Below, piece by piece: positions 1 through 6,867 of a stretch of 14,511 nt of DNA. The number at the start of each line of letters is the position of its first letter. The first letter of the stretch is position 1. The notes beneath the pieces were generated by a model, which was given only the letters and a program-made list of their open reading frames with translations, was not told the origin of the DNA and ran no database searches. The DNA is from JBEIUL01 sp044356865 (GTDB lineage: Bacteria; Planctomycetota; Phycisphaerae; Phycisphaerales; SM1A02). Location: positions 1 to 14,511 of the forward strand of contig JBIKVN010000056.1 of assembly GCA_044356865.1 (NCBI GenBank), written 5' to 3'. The position numbers and the translations under genes were made by a program.

Positions 1-31
1 CCGCACTCGCACCAACCCGTGAAGCCCCCGA

Positions 32-742
32 TCACCCCCGTCCCGGCCCGAACCCCATCAGCCGGAACCGTCCCGCGAGCGGCATCAGGTCGCAGCGGAC
101 GTTTCGCAGGCCGGCCCGGGCCGCGAGCTCGATCGCCTCGGACCGCGTGAAGCCCTTCTCGACCGAGAGCCGCGCGTCGAAGCGGACGATCTCGCTCGAG
201 AAGAGCGTGAGCAACCGTACGCCGAGACGGCTGGCCGGGCTGCGCCAGAGGTCGTTCCACACGATCGCCCGCGTGGCGATGCGGCCCATGTCCGCCAGGA
301 CCCGCACCGCGTCGCCGTCGCCGAGGTGGTGCAGGAACATGCCCGCGTGGACGTAGTCGAAGCTCGCCGGACCGAAGCGTTCGAGGGCGGTCCGGGCGTC
401 GCCCTCGACGATGGTCACGTCGTCGCGCCCGACCACCGCGGCGCGGGCGACGGCGAGGCAGCCGGGGTGGTCGTCGAGCCCGACCGTCTCGACTCGGAAG
501 CCCCGGGCCCTCGCCCAGTCGCCGATCGCGAGCGGGATGTCGGCGGCTCCCGTCCCGAGATCGAGCAGCCGGATCGGGTGGGCTCGCGGCCACCCCGCCG
601 ACTCGCGGGCGAGAAGCCGCCGCAGGGCGGCCGTGCCGCCGAGCAGGCGGTTGATCCGGCGGATGAACCGGAATGAATCCTCGAGTTCGTCCTGGCCGAC
701 GCCCGGGTCGTCCATCCGTTCCGGAGTGGCGGGGCGGGCCAT
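32..742 (-). CDS. Class I SAM-dependent methyltransferase (236 aa)
   Basis: Predicted cytoplasmic small-molecule methyltransferase with a Rossmann fold. Motif I is LLDLGTGAADIP (residues 59-70). The acidic residue ending strand beta-2 lies in VGLDDHP (88-94). IVEGDART (111-118) and FDYVHAGMFLHHL (128-140) follow in the expected order. The C-terminal half (VWNDLWRSP about 161-169, LSVEKGFT about 192-199, then AARAGL) resembles the methyltransferases often encoded beside type III polyketide synthases and FAD-dependent oxidoreductases; I infer that from memory of the family. The ATG at 742 is preferred over the Met ten codons later because a TATCGT hexamer lies 8 nt upstream of it. It is divergent from the exported protein at 762, with 19 bp between the starts. 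The substrate is unknown. Any operon partner lies to the left of the window. Confidence 0.85.
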   Translation of the reverse strand: MARPATPERMDDPGVGQDELEDSFRFIRRINRLLGGTAALRRLLARESAGWPRAHPIRLLDLGTGAADIPLAIGDWARARGFRVETVGLDDHPGCLAVARAAVVGRDDVTIVEGDARTALERFGPASFDYVHAGMFLHHLGDGDAVRVLADMGRIATRAIVWNDLWRSPASRLGVRLLTLFSSEIVRFDARLSVEKGFTRSEAIELAARAGLRNVRCDLMPLAGRFRLMGFGPGRG

Positions 743-750
743 GAGCGGGG

Positions 751-756
751 ACGATA
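751..756 (-). promoter_or_regulatory. Putative -10 (TATCGT) for the methyltransferase
   Basis: On the minus strand TATCGT ends 8 nt before the ATG at 742. A start site 6-8 nt downstream of the hexamer would fall at or next to the start codon. There is no Shine-Dalgarno sequence and no clear -35. It is one of seven such TANNNT elements here. Confidence 0.4.
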
Positions 757-761
757 GCGGG

Positions 762-2792
762 ATGCCCGTTCGCTCGAACCTGCTCCTGGCCGCGGCCGCG
801 ATCGCCGCCCTTGTCGCCCTGCCGTCCGCGGGACAGACGCCGCCCGCCCCGCCGCCCGGCGTCACGCCGCTCACCCCCGACCAGCAGGCCCAGGCCGCCG
901 AGCAATTCCGCCAGCTGCCCTGGCCGGTGCAGCTCGGCATGCGGGTCGCGGCAGCCGAGGCACTCCTGCCCGTCGTGCCGCAGGTCGTGCTGGTGCCCGA
1001 CGAGGCGACCTTCGTCGACGAGATCGGGAAGTGGTCGCTCCAGGGCCGCTGGCCGGTGCTCATCGAGGACGACCGCTTCGCGCCGCTCTTCGTCCGGGCT
1101 TTCAAGCCGCAGCGGGTCGTGCGGCGATCCTCGGTCGGGCCGCTTCCGCCTCCGCCCGAGCTGATGGTCACGCTGGATGCCGTGGTGAGCCTCGCCTGGG
1201 GCGGCGACCCGGGCCGTTCGCCGCGCGAGGCGTTCGAGAAGGTCGGGTTCATCCCGCCCGGAGCGGTGGTGACCAGCGTCGGCGATCCGGCGTGGCCGGC
1301 GGCAGTGGCCCTCGCGGCCGGCCGCGGCCAGCCGCTCCTCTTCATCGACGGCGACATCGGCGGCCCCGAGGACGTGCTCGACGCGGCCCAGTTCACCGCC
1401 GTCAAGTCGGTGCTCGAGAAGGCCCTCTCCGACGGCGGCTATCCGTTCCGCGGCGTCGGCGACCCGATCGAGACGGTCACGATCGCCCGCATGATGGCCC
1501 CGCGGGCGAAGGTCGCGCAGCCGCCGGCCCTGCGTCCGGCCCTGCCGCCGAGCGCCGGCTTCGGACCCGAAGATCCGCTCGCGACGCTCGACCTGCTCTT
1601 CCGCAACGACGATGGCTCGCGCTACGCGGTCGGCGGCTGGATCTTCGGCCCCTCGCCGCGGGCCGCCTACATGGCGATGTGCTCGCTCTTCCTGACCCGC
1701 GAGGAGCTCTGGTTCTTCTCGGGCTACCCGAAGGAAGGGTTCTGGAACGCCTATGAAGTGCAGGGGCCGGCCGGCAAGGCCAAGGAGCTCGGCTTCACCA
1801 CCCGCAGTTGGGACGGCGAGGCGGCGACGATGCTCAACTGGCGGAAGCTGCTGCTCGGCGGCATCGGCCCGGACGTCTTGCTCATGAACTCCTCCGGCGA
1901 CCCCGACTGGTTCAGCCTCGGCGGGAACGACCGGGGCCGCGTCGCCGACCTGCCGTTCCTGCGCAAGCCGCTCGCCCTCGGCCTCATCCACTCCTGGTCG
2001 ATGCGCCGGCCCGGTGATCGCGAGACGGTGGGGGGGCGCTGGCTCGAGCGCGGCGTCTATTCCTACTTCGGCTCGGTGCACGAGCCGTTTCTCGGCGCGT
2101 TCGTTCCGCCGACGAACGTGGTCGAACGCATCGCGGCCTTCGCGCCGTTTCTCGTCTCGTGCCGCATGCTCGATGGCGAGTTCGGCAAGCCGTGGCGGCT
2201 GGTCGCGATCGGCGATCCGCTCATGCCGGTGCGGGTGCCGGGCCAGCGGAGGGTGCCGGTCGCGGCGGTGCCGGCCGACGGGGCGACCGACCTGCGGCGC
2301 GAGACGATCGAGCGGCTGAAGGCCGCGCAGGCGGCCCCGCAGCCCGAGGAGTTCCGCTCGGTCATGCGGGACCTGCTGCTGCTCGGCGAGGACGAGGTCG
2401 CGATCGGGCTGTGGAAGATCGCGGCGAAGACCGACTTCAAGGCCCGCATCGCCCCGCTCGCCCTCGGGCCGCTCTTCCGCGCCCGCGACTTCGACGGTTT
2501 CGTCGCGGCCTTCCGGCTTTTCCGCGAGCGGACGCCCGACCACTTCGACATGCTTTGGCATCTGGCGGCGCCGCGCGTCCACACCTTGGACGAGCTCGAG
2601 CTCATGCTGCTGCTGCAGTCGGCCCGCGGGCCCGATCCGAGCGGGGACCTCGCACTCGTCGTGCCGGGACTCGACCGGGCCCTCGGTCGCGAGGCGACCG
2701 ACCGGATCATCGACGTCGAGGTGAAGAAGGCCCAAAGCGCCGGGTCCGACGCGAAAGTCATCGAGCGCCTGCAGGCGCTGAAGAGCCGGTGA
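762..2792 (+). CDS. Exported hypothetical protein with a possible C25 (gingipain)-like fold lacking catalytic residues (676 aa)
   Basis: I do not recognise a named family. A signal peptide is visible: MPVRSN, a hydrophobic stretch LLLAAAAIAALVAL, and a likely cut near PSAG (about residue 26). Residues about 50-330 alternate hydrophobic strands and helices. The block around 370-490 recalls C25-type peptidases: LLMNSSGDPDWF (N376 near where a catalytic His-Gly would lie), LGLIHSW (410-412 near the usual Cys), then YSYFGSVHEPF, and IGDPLMPV near 483. Neither the expected His nor the Cys is present, so an inactive homologue is my inference. Residues about 500-676 look mostly alpha-helical. I chose the ATG at 762 because it gives a compact signal peptide; an in-frame ATG at 741 would add seven residues. 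The 3' end overlaps the convergent SGNH gene by 35 bp. Probably periplasmic or otherwise extracytoplasmic. Confidence 0.75.
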   Translation: MPVRSNLLLAAAAIAALVALPSAGQTPPAPPPGVTPLTPDQQAQAAEQFRQLPWPVQLGMRVAAAEALLPVVPQVVLVPDEATFVDEIGKWSLQGRWPVLIEDDRFAPLFVRAFKPQRVVRRSSVGPLPPPPELMVTLDAVVSLAWGGDPGRSPREAFEKVGFIPPGAVVTSVGDPAWPAAVALAAGRGQPLLFIDGDIGGPEDVLDAAQFTAVKSVLEKALSDGGYPFRGVGDPIETVTIARMMAPRAKVAQPPALRPALPPSAGFGPEDPLATLDLLFRNDDGSRYAVGGWIFGPSPRAAYMAMCSLFLTREELWFFSGYPKEGFWNAYEVQGPAGKAKELGFTTRSWDGEAATMLNWRKLLLGGIGPDVLLMNSSGDPDWFSLGGNDRGRVADLPFLRKPLALGLIHSWSMRRPGDRETVGGRWLERGVYSYFGSVHEPFLGAFVPPTNVVERIAAFAPFLVSCRMLDGEFGKPWRLVAIGDPLMPVRVPGQRRVPVAAVPADGATDLRRETIERLKAAQAAPQPEEFRSVMRDLLLLGEDEVAIGLWKIAAKTDFKARIAPLALGPLFRARDFDGFVAAFRLFRERTPDHFDMLWHLAAPRVHTLDELELMLLLQSARGPDPSGDLALVVPGLDRALGREATDRIIDVEVKKAQSAGSDAKVIERLQALKSR

Positions 2793-3774
2793 CCGAAGCG
2801 GGCGGCTCGCGGGGAATCGCCGCGCGGGACCGGCGCTCGGCCCGGCGTTCGGCCTCGCGCTCGCCGGCGACCGAGCGGGTGCGGGCCGCGGCGATCGTCT
2901 CGTCGCGGACGATTCGTTGGCTGAGGCCCGAGCCGAACGCGGCCTCGAGCGTGTCGGCGACCTGCAACCCGAGCATGACCGTGCCGCGGAACGACGGATG
3001 GAGCCGATCGGGTTGCAGAAGCGGGGCGTTCGGTCGCGGCTCGACCTTCACGCCCGCCACGAGGACCGGCTCGCCCCGGGCCAGCCGGGAAGTGGTGTCG
3101 GCGAGGCGGAAGCGGAACGCATTCGGGCGCTTCGCGATCCACGCCAGCACCCGTTCGTTCGCCTTCACGAGCGTGTCCGGCGCGGGAACCTGGCTCGGGC
3201 TCAGGATCCGCCCGACCGCCTCGCGCATGTCGGGAAGATCGCCGACGACCAAGGGAATGCCGGGTGGGATCCGGTCGAGGAGAGCAAGCCCGAGCTCGAG
3301 CTTGTCGAGCCGCGCCGCCTCGCTCGCGAGTCGACCACCGTTGCCATCGTCGGCGCCGTAAAGGAACCAGAAGAGGAAGTCGATCGCCACCACGCAGGTC
3401 GGCTTCGCCTCGATCGCCTTCTCGACGGCCCGGCTTCCGACGACCGACGGCTCGAGGAAGAAGAAGCCCGACCCGAGATCGACCGCCGGTGGGGGCGGCT
3501 CGAACGCCCCGCCGATCGCGGCCGCCAACGGCACCGGGAACGAGCCGAGCTCGGGTCGTGAGCGGTCGGCCGCCACGACGCCGAAGCCGGCGGTGGCGCT
3601 GGCCCCGATCGCGACGACCCGGTCGAGGACGCGGGCGGCGTCGGGCGCGGGGGTCGGTTCATCGGGTCGGACCGCGGCGGTCCCGGCCGGGGTGAACGCG
3701 ATGAACGACGCCAACAGCATCGCCAGCAGCGACGCGACCAAGGGACACCACAGCCGAACGGACCTTGTTTCCAT
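2758..3774 (-). CDS. Exported SGNH/GDSL-type hydrolase-like protein (338 aa)
   Basis: Likely a secreted or periplasmic esterase/lipase-fold protein. Residues 1 to about 33 form a signal peptide or anchor (basic start METRSVR, then a long hydrophobic run ending FTPAGTAA). SGNH block I appears as VVAIGASATAGFG (53-65), with S59 as the candidate nucleophile. Block V appears as PDRLHPS (255-261), giving the Asp-x-x-His pair D256 and H259. The block II Gly and block III Asn are not obvious, so activity is uncertain. The last 40 or so residues are an Arg/Glu-rich, probably disordered tail (GEREAERRAERRSR) that overlaps the neighbouring gene. The start is the first ATG after an in-frame stretch without another Met, and TACACT lies 11 nt before it. 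The substrate cannot be predicted. Confidence 0.75.
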   Translation of the reverse strand: METRSVRLWCPLVASLLAMLLASFIAFTPAGTAAVRPDEPTPAPDAARVLDRVVAIGASATAGFGVVAADRSRPELGSFPVPLAAAIGGAFEPPPPAVDLGSGFFFLEPSVVGSRAVEKAIEAKPTCVVAIDFLFWFLYGADDGNGGRLASEAARLDKLELGLALLDRIPPGIPLVVGDLPDMREAVGRILSPSQVPAPDTLVKANERVLAWIAKRPNAFRFRLADTTSRLARGEPVLVAGVKVEPRPNAPLLQPDRLHPSFRGTVMLGLQVADTLEAAFGSGLSQRIVRDETIAAARTRSVAGEREAERRAERRSRAAIPREPPASVTGSSAPAGAR

Positions 3775-3785
3775 GGCGGACGCGG

Positions 3786-3791
3786 AGTGTA
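3786..3791 (-). promoter_or_regulatory. Putative -10 (TACACT) for the SGNH gene
   Basis: TACACT on the minus strand ends 11 nt before the ATG at 3774. The short leader is C-rich with no Shine-Dalgarno sequence, so a leader of about 5 nt or less is predicted. Confidence 0.4.
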
Positions 3792-3901
3792 GGGGTGGTT
3801 TCGGGCGATTCCTCCCGCCCCGACTTTTTTCCCGCGCTTCCCGGAGGTCCCCCCGATCGCCGAACCTCGACCGCGCCGGGTCGCCCGATCGTGCGCTTCG
3901 G

Positions 3902-3907
3902 TAGCAT
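3902..3907 (+). promoter_or_regulatory. Possible -10 (TAGCAT) for the YbaY-META gene
   Basis: TAGCAT lies 74 nt upstream of the ATG at 3982, in the 207-bp divergent spacer 3775-3981, which otherwise holds no gene. If used, it would give a leader of about 65-70 nt, unlike the other promoters here. No -35 match is visible, so support is weak. Confidence 0.2.
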
Positions 3908-3981
3908 CCGCCGCGTCCGGGGCCGGCCGTGTCCGTCCATCGTCGCGTCCCGCCGTCCACGTCACCCTCGCGAGACTGACC

Positions 3982-4902
3982 ATGCCCGTGACCGACTCCT
4001 CCTCGCCCTCGCCGCTCGGCCGCGTGATCGGCGGCGTGACCGCGGTGGCCTTCGTCGTCGTGATCCTCTTCATGATCTTCGGGCCGAAGAGTCCTCCGGC
4101 CGAGCCGCCCGCGGAAACGCCGGCGGAGTTGCCGGCACCGGCGCCGGAACCCGCGCCTGTACCGGCGCCCTCCCCGCCCGCGACCGCGACGCTTACGGGC
4201 ACGGTGACCTACCGCCAGCGGATCGCCCTTCCGCCCGAGGCAATCGTCACCGTGCGCCTCGAGGACACCTCGCTCGCCGACGCGCCCGCGGTGCCGGTCG
4301 TCCAGTATTCGTTCGGCGCCGAAGGTCGACAGGTCCCGCTGCCGTTCGAGTTCACCTTCGACCCCGCGTCGATCAAGGACGGGAACACCTACTCGGTGCG
4401 GGCCTCGATCGAGATCGAGGGCGAACTCCGCTGGACGTCGACGACCGCCTACCACGTGCTGACCCGCGGCAACCCGTCGCAGGTCGACATCGTCGTCGAC
4501 CCGGTGGACGCCGAGCCGCCCGAGCCGCCGGCCGCGAGCGCGACGCGGCTGCGCGACACCGAATGGATGCTCGTCGAGTTCGACGGCCGCCCGGTGCCGC
4601 CGCCGGTCGAGGGCGGAAGGGCCCCGATGATCGTCTTCGCGACCGAGGGCTCGGCGGTCTCGGCCCAGGGCCATTGCAACCGGCACTTCGGCTCGTTCGA
4701 GGCCGACGACGCGGCGGGGACGCTGGTCATCCGCATGGTCGGCTCGACCAAGATGGGTTGCCCCAATGAGGTCATGATGGAAGAGGCGGAGTTCCTGGCC
4801 GCGCTCGGCCGCGTGGCGAAGTTCACGATCGATGGCGAGACGCTGACGCTCGAGGGCGGCAATGCGGTGGCGAGGTTCGCGGCAGTGTTCGCGAACAAGT
4901 AG
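3982..4902 (+). CDS. Membrane-anchored YbaY-like + META/HslJ-like two-domain protein (306 aa)
   Basis: The predicted layout is a short N-terminus, one membrane segment (VIGGVTAVAFVVVILFMIFG, about 15-34), a Pro/Ala/Glu-rich linker (about 37-67) and two domains outside the cytoplasm. The first (about 69-175: GTVTYRQRIALPPEAIVTVRLED, later YSVRASIEI) matches the YbaY family, beta-sandwich lipoprotein-type domains. The second (about 188-303: DTEWMLVEF, then GHCNRHFGSF with C232, then GSTKMGC with C260) matches the META domain of HslJ, linked in E. coli to heat shock and novobiocin resistance. The two Cys occupy the positions conserved in META proteins. The role is probably envelope stress or surface protection, which is inference. 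There is no lipobox, so it is anchored by the helix. Two tandem hairpins follow the stop. Confidence 0.85.
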   Translation: MPVTDSSSPSPLGRVIGGVTAVAFVVVILFMIFGPKSPPAEPPAETPAELPAPAPEPAPVPAPSPPATATLTGTVTYRQRIALPPEAIVTVRLEDTSLADAPAVPVVQYSFGAEGRQVPLPFEFTFDPASIKDGNTYSVRASIEIEGELRWTSTTAYHVLTRGNPSQVDIVVDPVDAEPPEPPAASATRLRDTEWMLVEFDGRPVPPPVEGGRAPMIVFATEGSAVSAQGHCNRHFGSFEADDAAGTLVIRMVGSTKMGCPNEVMMEEAEFLAALGRVAKFTIDGETLTLEGGNAVARFAAVFANK

Positions 4903-4917
4903 GGTCGAGGCGGGCCG

Positions 4918-4955
4918 TGGTGGAAAATCCACCAGCAACCGGCGGATCATCCGCC
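4918..4955 (+). terminator. Tandem hairpins after the YbaY-META gene
   Basis: Starting 15 nt after the stop are two adjacent stem-loops: TGGTGGA-AAA-TCCACCA (4918-4934) and GGCGGA-TCA-TCCGCC (4941-4955). No T-tract follows, so this is either a weak or factor-assisted terminator or a 3'-end stabiliser. The direction is inferred from its place behind the plus-strand gene. Confidence 0.4.
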
Positions 4956-5453
4956 TGCATCCCCAACCCGTCGCCAGTTCCGGCTCGCCTTGCCAGGGAC
5001 GGCGGGTGAGTCCCTCGCCGAGTCTTGACTCCCGGGGCGGCATCGAGAGGTTCGTGGCCGTTCGGAGTGACGGCTCAGGTCCTCGCTTCGTGGGGTGACG
5101 AGCAAGATCGGCACCATCGCCGAGGAAGGCGATCGCGGCGGGAAACATCGTGGTTCCCGGCGGGAGGAACGGGTCGAAAGGCCGCCCCACCCGGTCCGTG
5201 ACCGGCCGGGGAACTCGAGCGATTCGAGTGTCTTGCCGGAGATCGGGCCCACGGCGCGGCACTTCCAGGGCGGATCTGCGCGATACTCCGGTACCCGAAC
5301 GAAATCTTCGGCGACGCTCCACCCCGTTCCGCAGTCACCTCCGTCCATGCAGTCCATCCCGGGCAAACCGCCCCCGGCTTGCCATGCCGGCGGAACGTCC
5401 ACCCTTCGCGCGGGGCGAACGACGGCCGCGGGACGGAGTTCAAGCGGGGGTTA
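4956..5453. other. Intergenic stretch without a recognisable gene
   Basis: Open frames here (for example plus 5095-5454 and minus 5075-5467) are rich in Arg, Pro, Ser and Gly and have no domain-like segments. Small GC-rich inverted repeats occur, such as GGGAC/GTCCC (4996-5014) and CCGGC/GCCGG (5374-5390). A TTGACT at 5025-5030 resembles a -35 but has no matching -10. I see no tRNA, riboswitch or repeat array. Confidence 0.5.
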
Positions 5454-5486
5454 GTGATGTTCACCAAGTATGTGGGTGATTTTCAC
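5454..5486 (+). promoter_or_regulatory. Pair of GTGA-N3-TCAC operator-like palindromes
   Basis: Two imperfect copies, GTGATGTTCAC (5454-5464) and GTGATTTTCAC (5476-5486), sit 22 bp apart, about two helical turns. Including flanks, the repeated unit is TGATKTTCACCA. They lie in an AT-richer pocket directly before the ATG at 5488. The arrangement fits a dimeric helix-turn-helix regulator binding one DNA face, but no regulator gene is in the window. Confidence 0.3.
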
Positions 5487-5487
5487 C

Positions 5488-5822
5488 ATGCCGCTTGACC
5501 GGCCTCCGGCTTCGGCCGTCGTCCGGCCGTGCGGGACCGTCACCTCCAGCCCCGACTCGCCGAGGCCCCGGCAGGCCGATGGGGAGCGACGACACGAGTT
5601 GGTCGCCGGCCTCAGTTTCGAGGCGATACAGGCGGAGAACGGGAGAATGGCGCTGCTCCTCATGGAGCTCTTGCCCGACGGGTTCCGGTACGCGATGCAT
5701 CGACTCCAGGCACGGGGAACCGGTTCGTCCGCGGCATCGTGCTGCACGACGGCCGCGAGACCGTGCGTTTCGATCCCGGCCTGCTCTCGGCGCCGATCTC
5801 GGCCCTGTGGTCGGGCGAGTGA
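5488..5822 (+). pseudogene. Doubtful small gene with an apparent frameshift near 5690-5720
   Basis: Unrecognised. From 5581 to about 5700 the most protein-like frame is the one starting at 5488; it contains GLSFEAIQAENGRMALLLME and then LLPDGFRYAMHRL. After about 5715 the strong GC3 signal moves to the other frame (phase of the GTG at 5529), giving NRFVRGIVLHDGRETVRFDP and then GLLSAPISALWSGE, ending with TGA at 5820-5822. That stop is 6 bp before the end of sucD, a natural place for a convergent gene to end. The simplest reading is a short gene broken by an indel, or a sequencing error. Alternatives are only the 97-codon ORF 5529-5822, or no gene. The N-terminal 30 codons are unconvincing in any frame. 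Confidence 0.3.
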
Positions 5823-5828
5823 CGCCGC

Positions 5829-6773
5829 TTACGCGACGCCCAACGCCTTCGCCATCGCCGCCCCGAGATCGGCCGGGCTCTCGGCCACGGTGATGCCGTG
5901 GCCGCGGAGCGCCTCCATCTTCGCCTGCGCCGTGTCGAGCGTGCCGCCGATGATCGCGCCGGCGTGGCCCATGCGCTTCCCGGGCGGAGCGGTCGCCCCC
6001 GCGATGAAACTCACCACCGGCTTGCGGCAGTTCTGCTTCAGCCACGCCCCGGCCGCGACCTCGTCGGTGCCGCCGATCTCGCCGATCATCACGATGCCGT
6101 CGGTCTCGGGATCCTTCGCGAAGAGCTCGAGCACCTCGATGAAGTTCAGGCCCTTGACCGGATCGCCGCCGATGCCGACGCAGGTCGACTGGCCGATGCC
6201 GCGGGAACTCGTCTGCCACACCGCCTCGTAGGTCAGCGTGCCCGAGCGGCTCACGATGCCGACCGCCTTGCCGGTCTTCGCGTCCTTGCGGTGCGTGTGG
6301 ATGTACCCCGGCATGATGCCGATCTTGCAGCCGCCCTCGAACTTCGCGGATGGCCCCTCGCCCGAGACGCGGCGGCCCGGTGTGATGACGCCGGGGCAGT
6401 TCGGCCCGACGAGCCGCACGTTCGGGTGTTCGGCCAGCATCGCCCGCGTGCGGATCATGTCCTCGACGGGAATGCCCTCGGTGATCGCGACGACCAGCCC
6501 GATGCCCGCGGCCGCCGCCTCGAGGATCGAGTCGGCCGCGAAGGGCGGGGGCACGAAGATCATGGTCGCGTTCGCCCCGGTCGCCGCGACCGCGTCGGCG
6601 ACGGTGTCGAAGATCGGCAGCCCGTTCGCGTCCTTCTGCCCGCCCTTGCCGGGCGTGACCCCGCCGACCATGCGGGTGCCGTAATCGAGGCAACCCTTGG
6701 TGTGGAAGGCTCCGGTGGAGCCGGTGATGCCCTGGCAGAGGACCTTCGTCGAGCCGTCGATCAGGATGGACAT
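5829..6773 (-). CDS. sucD: Succinyl-CoA ligase (ADP/GDP-forming) alpha subunit (314 aa)
   Basis: Catalyses, with the SucC beta subunit, the reversible conversion of succinyl-CoA to succinate with formation of ATP or GTP in the TCA cycle (cytoplasm). The CoA-binding loop is GITGSTG (15-21). LVGPNCPGVITPG (121-133), SRSGTLTYEAV (175-185), CVGIGGDP (198-205) and GEIGGTDE follow. The phosphorylated catalytic His is H270 in GKRMGHAGAII. Compared with E. coli SucD (289 aa) it has about 15 extra residues after ITPG (about 134-148) and about 7 in the loop after GYIH (about 161-167). The core is otherwise colinear. sucC is not adjacent, so the subunits are encoded apart or sucC lies elsewhere. Divergent from purM across 94 bp; TAGCAT lies 9 nt before the start. 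Confidence 0.97.
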   Translation of the reverse strand: MSILIDGSTKVLCQGITGSTGAFHTKGCLDYGTRMVGGVTPGKGGQKDANGLPIFDTVADAVAATGANATMIFVPPPFAADSILEAAAAGIGLVVAITEGIPVEDMIRTRAMLAEHPNVRLVGPNCPGVITPGRRVSGEGPSAKFEGGCKIGIMPGYIHTHRKDAKTGKAVGIVSRSGTLTYEAVWQTSSRGIGQSTCVGIGGDPVKGLNFIEVLELFAKDPETDGIVMIGEIGGTDEVAAGAWLKQNCRKPVVSFIAGATAPPGKRMGHAGAIIGGTLDTAQAKMEALRGHGITVAESPADLGAAMAKALGVA

Positions 6774-6782
6774 GGGGGACGA

Positions 6783-6788
6783 ATGCTA
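6783..6788 (-). promoter_or_regulatory. Putative -10 (TAGCAT) for sucD
   Basis: TAGCAT on the minus strand ends 9 nt before the ATG at 6773. The intervening TCGTCCCCC has no Shine-Dalgarno sequence, so leaderless or near-leaderless transcription is predicted. Confidence 0.45.
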
Positions 6789-6852
6789 GCAGAACGCGGC
6801 CGATTCCCGGGTCGCGGCGCTCGCGCCGGCTGAATCGGCGGGGCCCGCTTCC

Positions 6853-6858
6853 TACAAT
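6853..6858 (+). promoter_or_regulatory. Putative -10 (TACAAT) for purM
   Basis: TACAAT is one base from the TATAAT consensus and ends 9 nt before the ATG at 6868. A start site 7 nt downstream would leave only about 3 nt of leader. CTGAAT at 6830-6835 is a poor -35 with a 17-nt spacer. Confidence 0.5.
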
Positions 6859-6867
6859 CCACGTCCC

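Noticed and set aside
32..1405. Long upstream extension of the methyltransferase frame (457 codons)
   Set aside because: Residues before the Met at 742 are Ser/Thr/Arg-rich and antisense to the exported-protein gene. The TATCGT element supports the start at 742.
4111..4170. GC-rich near-repeats in the YbaY-META gene
   Set aside because: They are explained by the Pro/Ala/Glu linker codons and are not an independent DNA repeat.
5025..5030. TTGACT resembling a -35 element
   Set aside because: No -10-like hexamer 16-18 nt downstream (AGGTTC at 17 nt), and no gene that it would serve.
2758..5322. Long upstream extension of the SGNH frame (854 codons)
   Set aside because: Only the part from the ATG at 3774 has a signal peptide and domain motifs. 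The rest is antisense to the YbaY-META gene.
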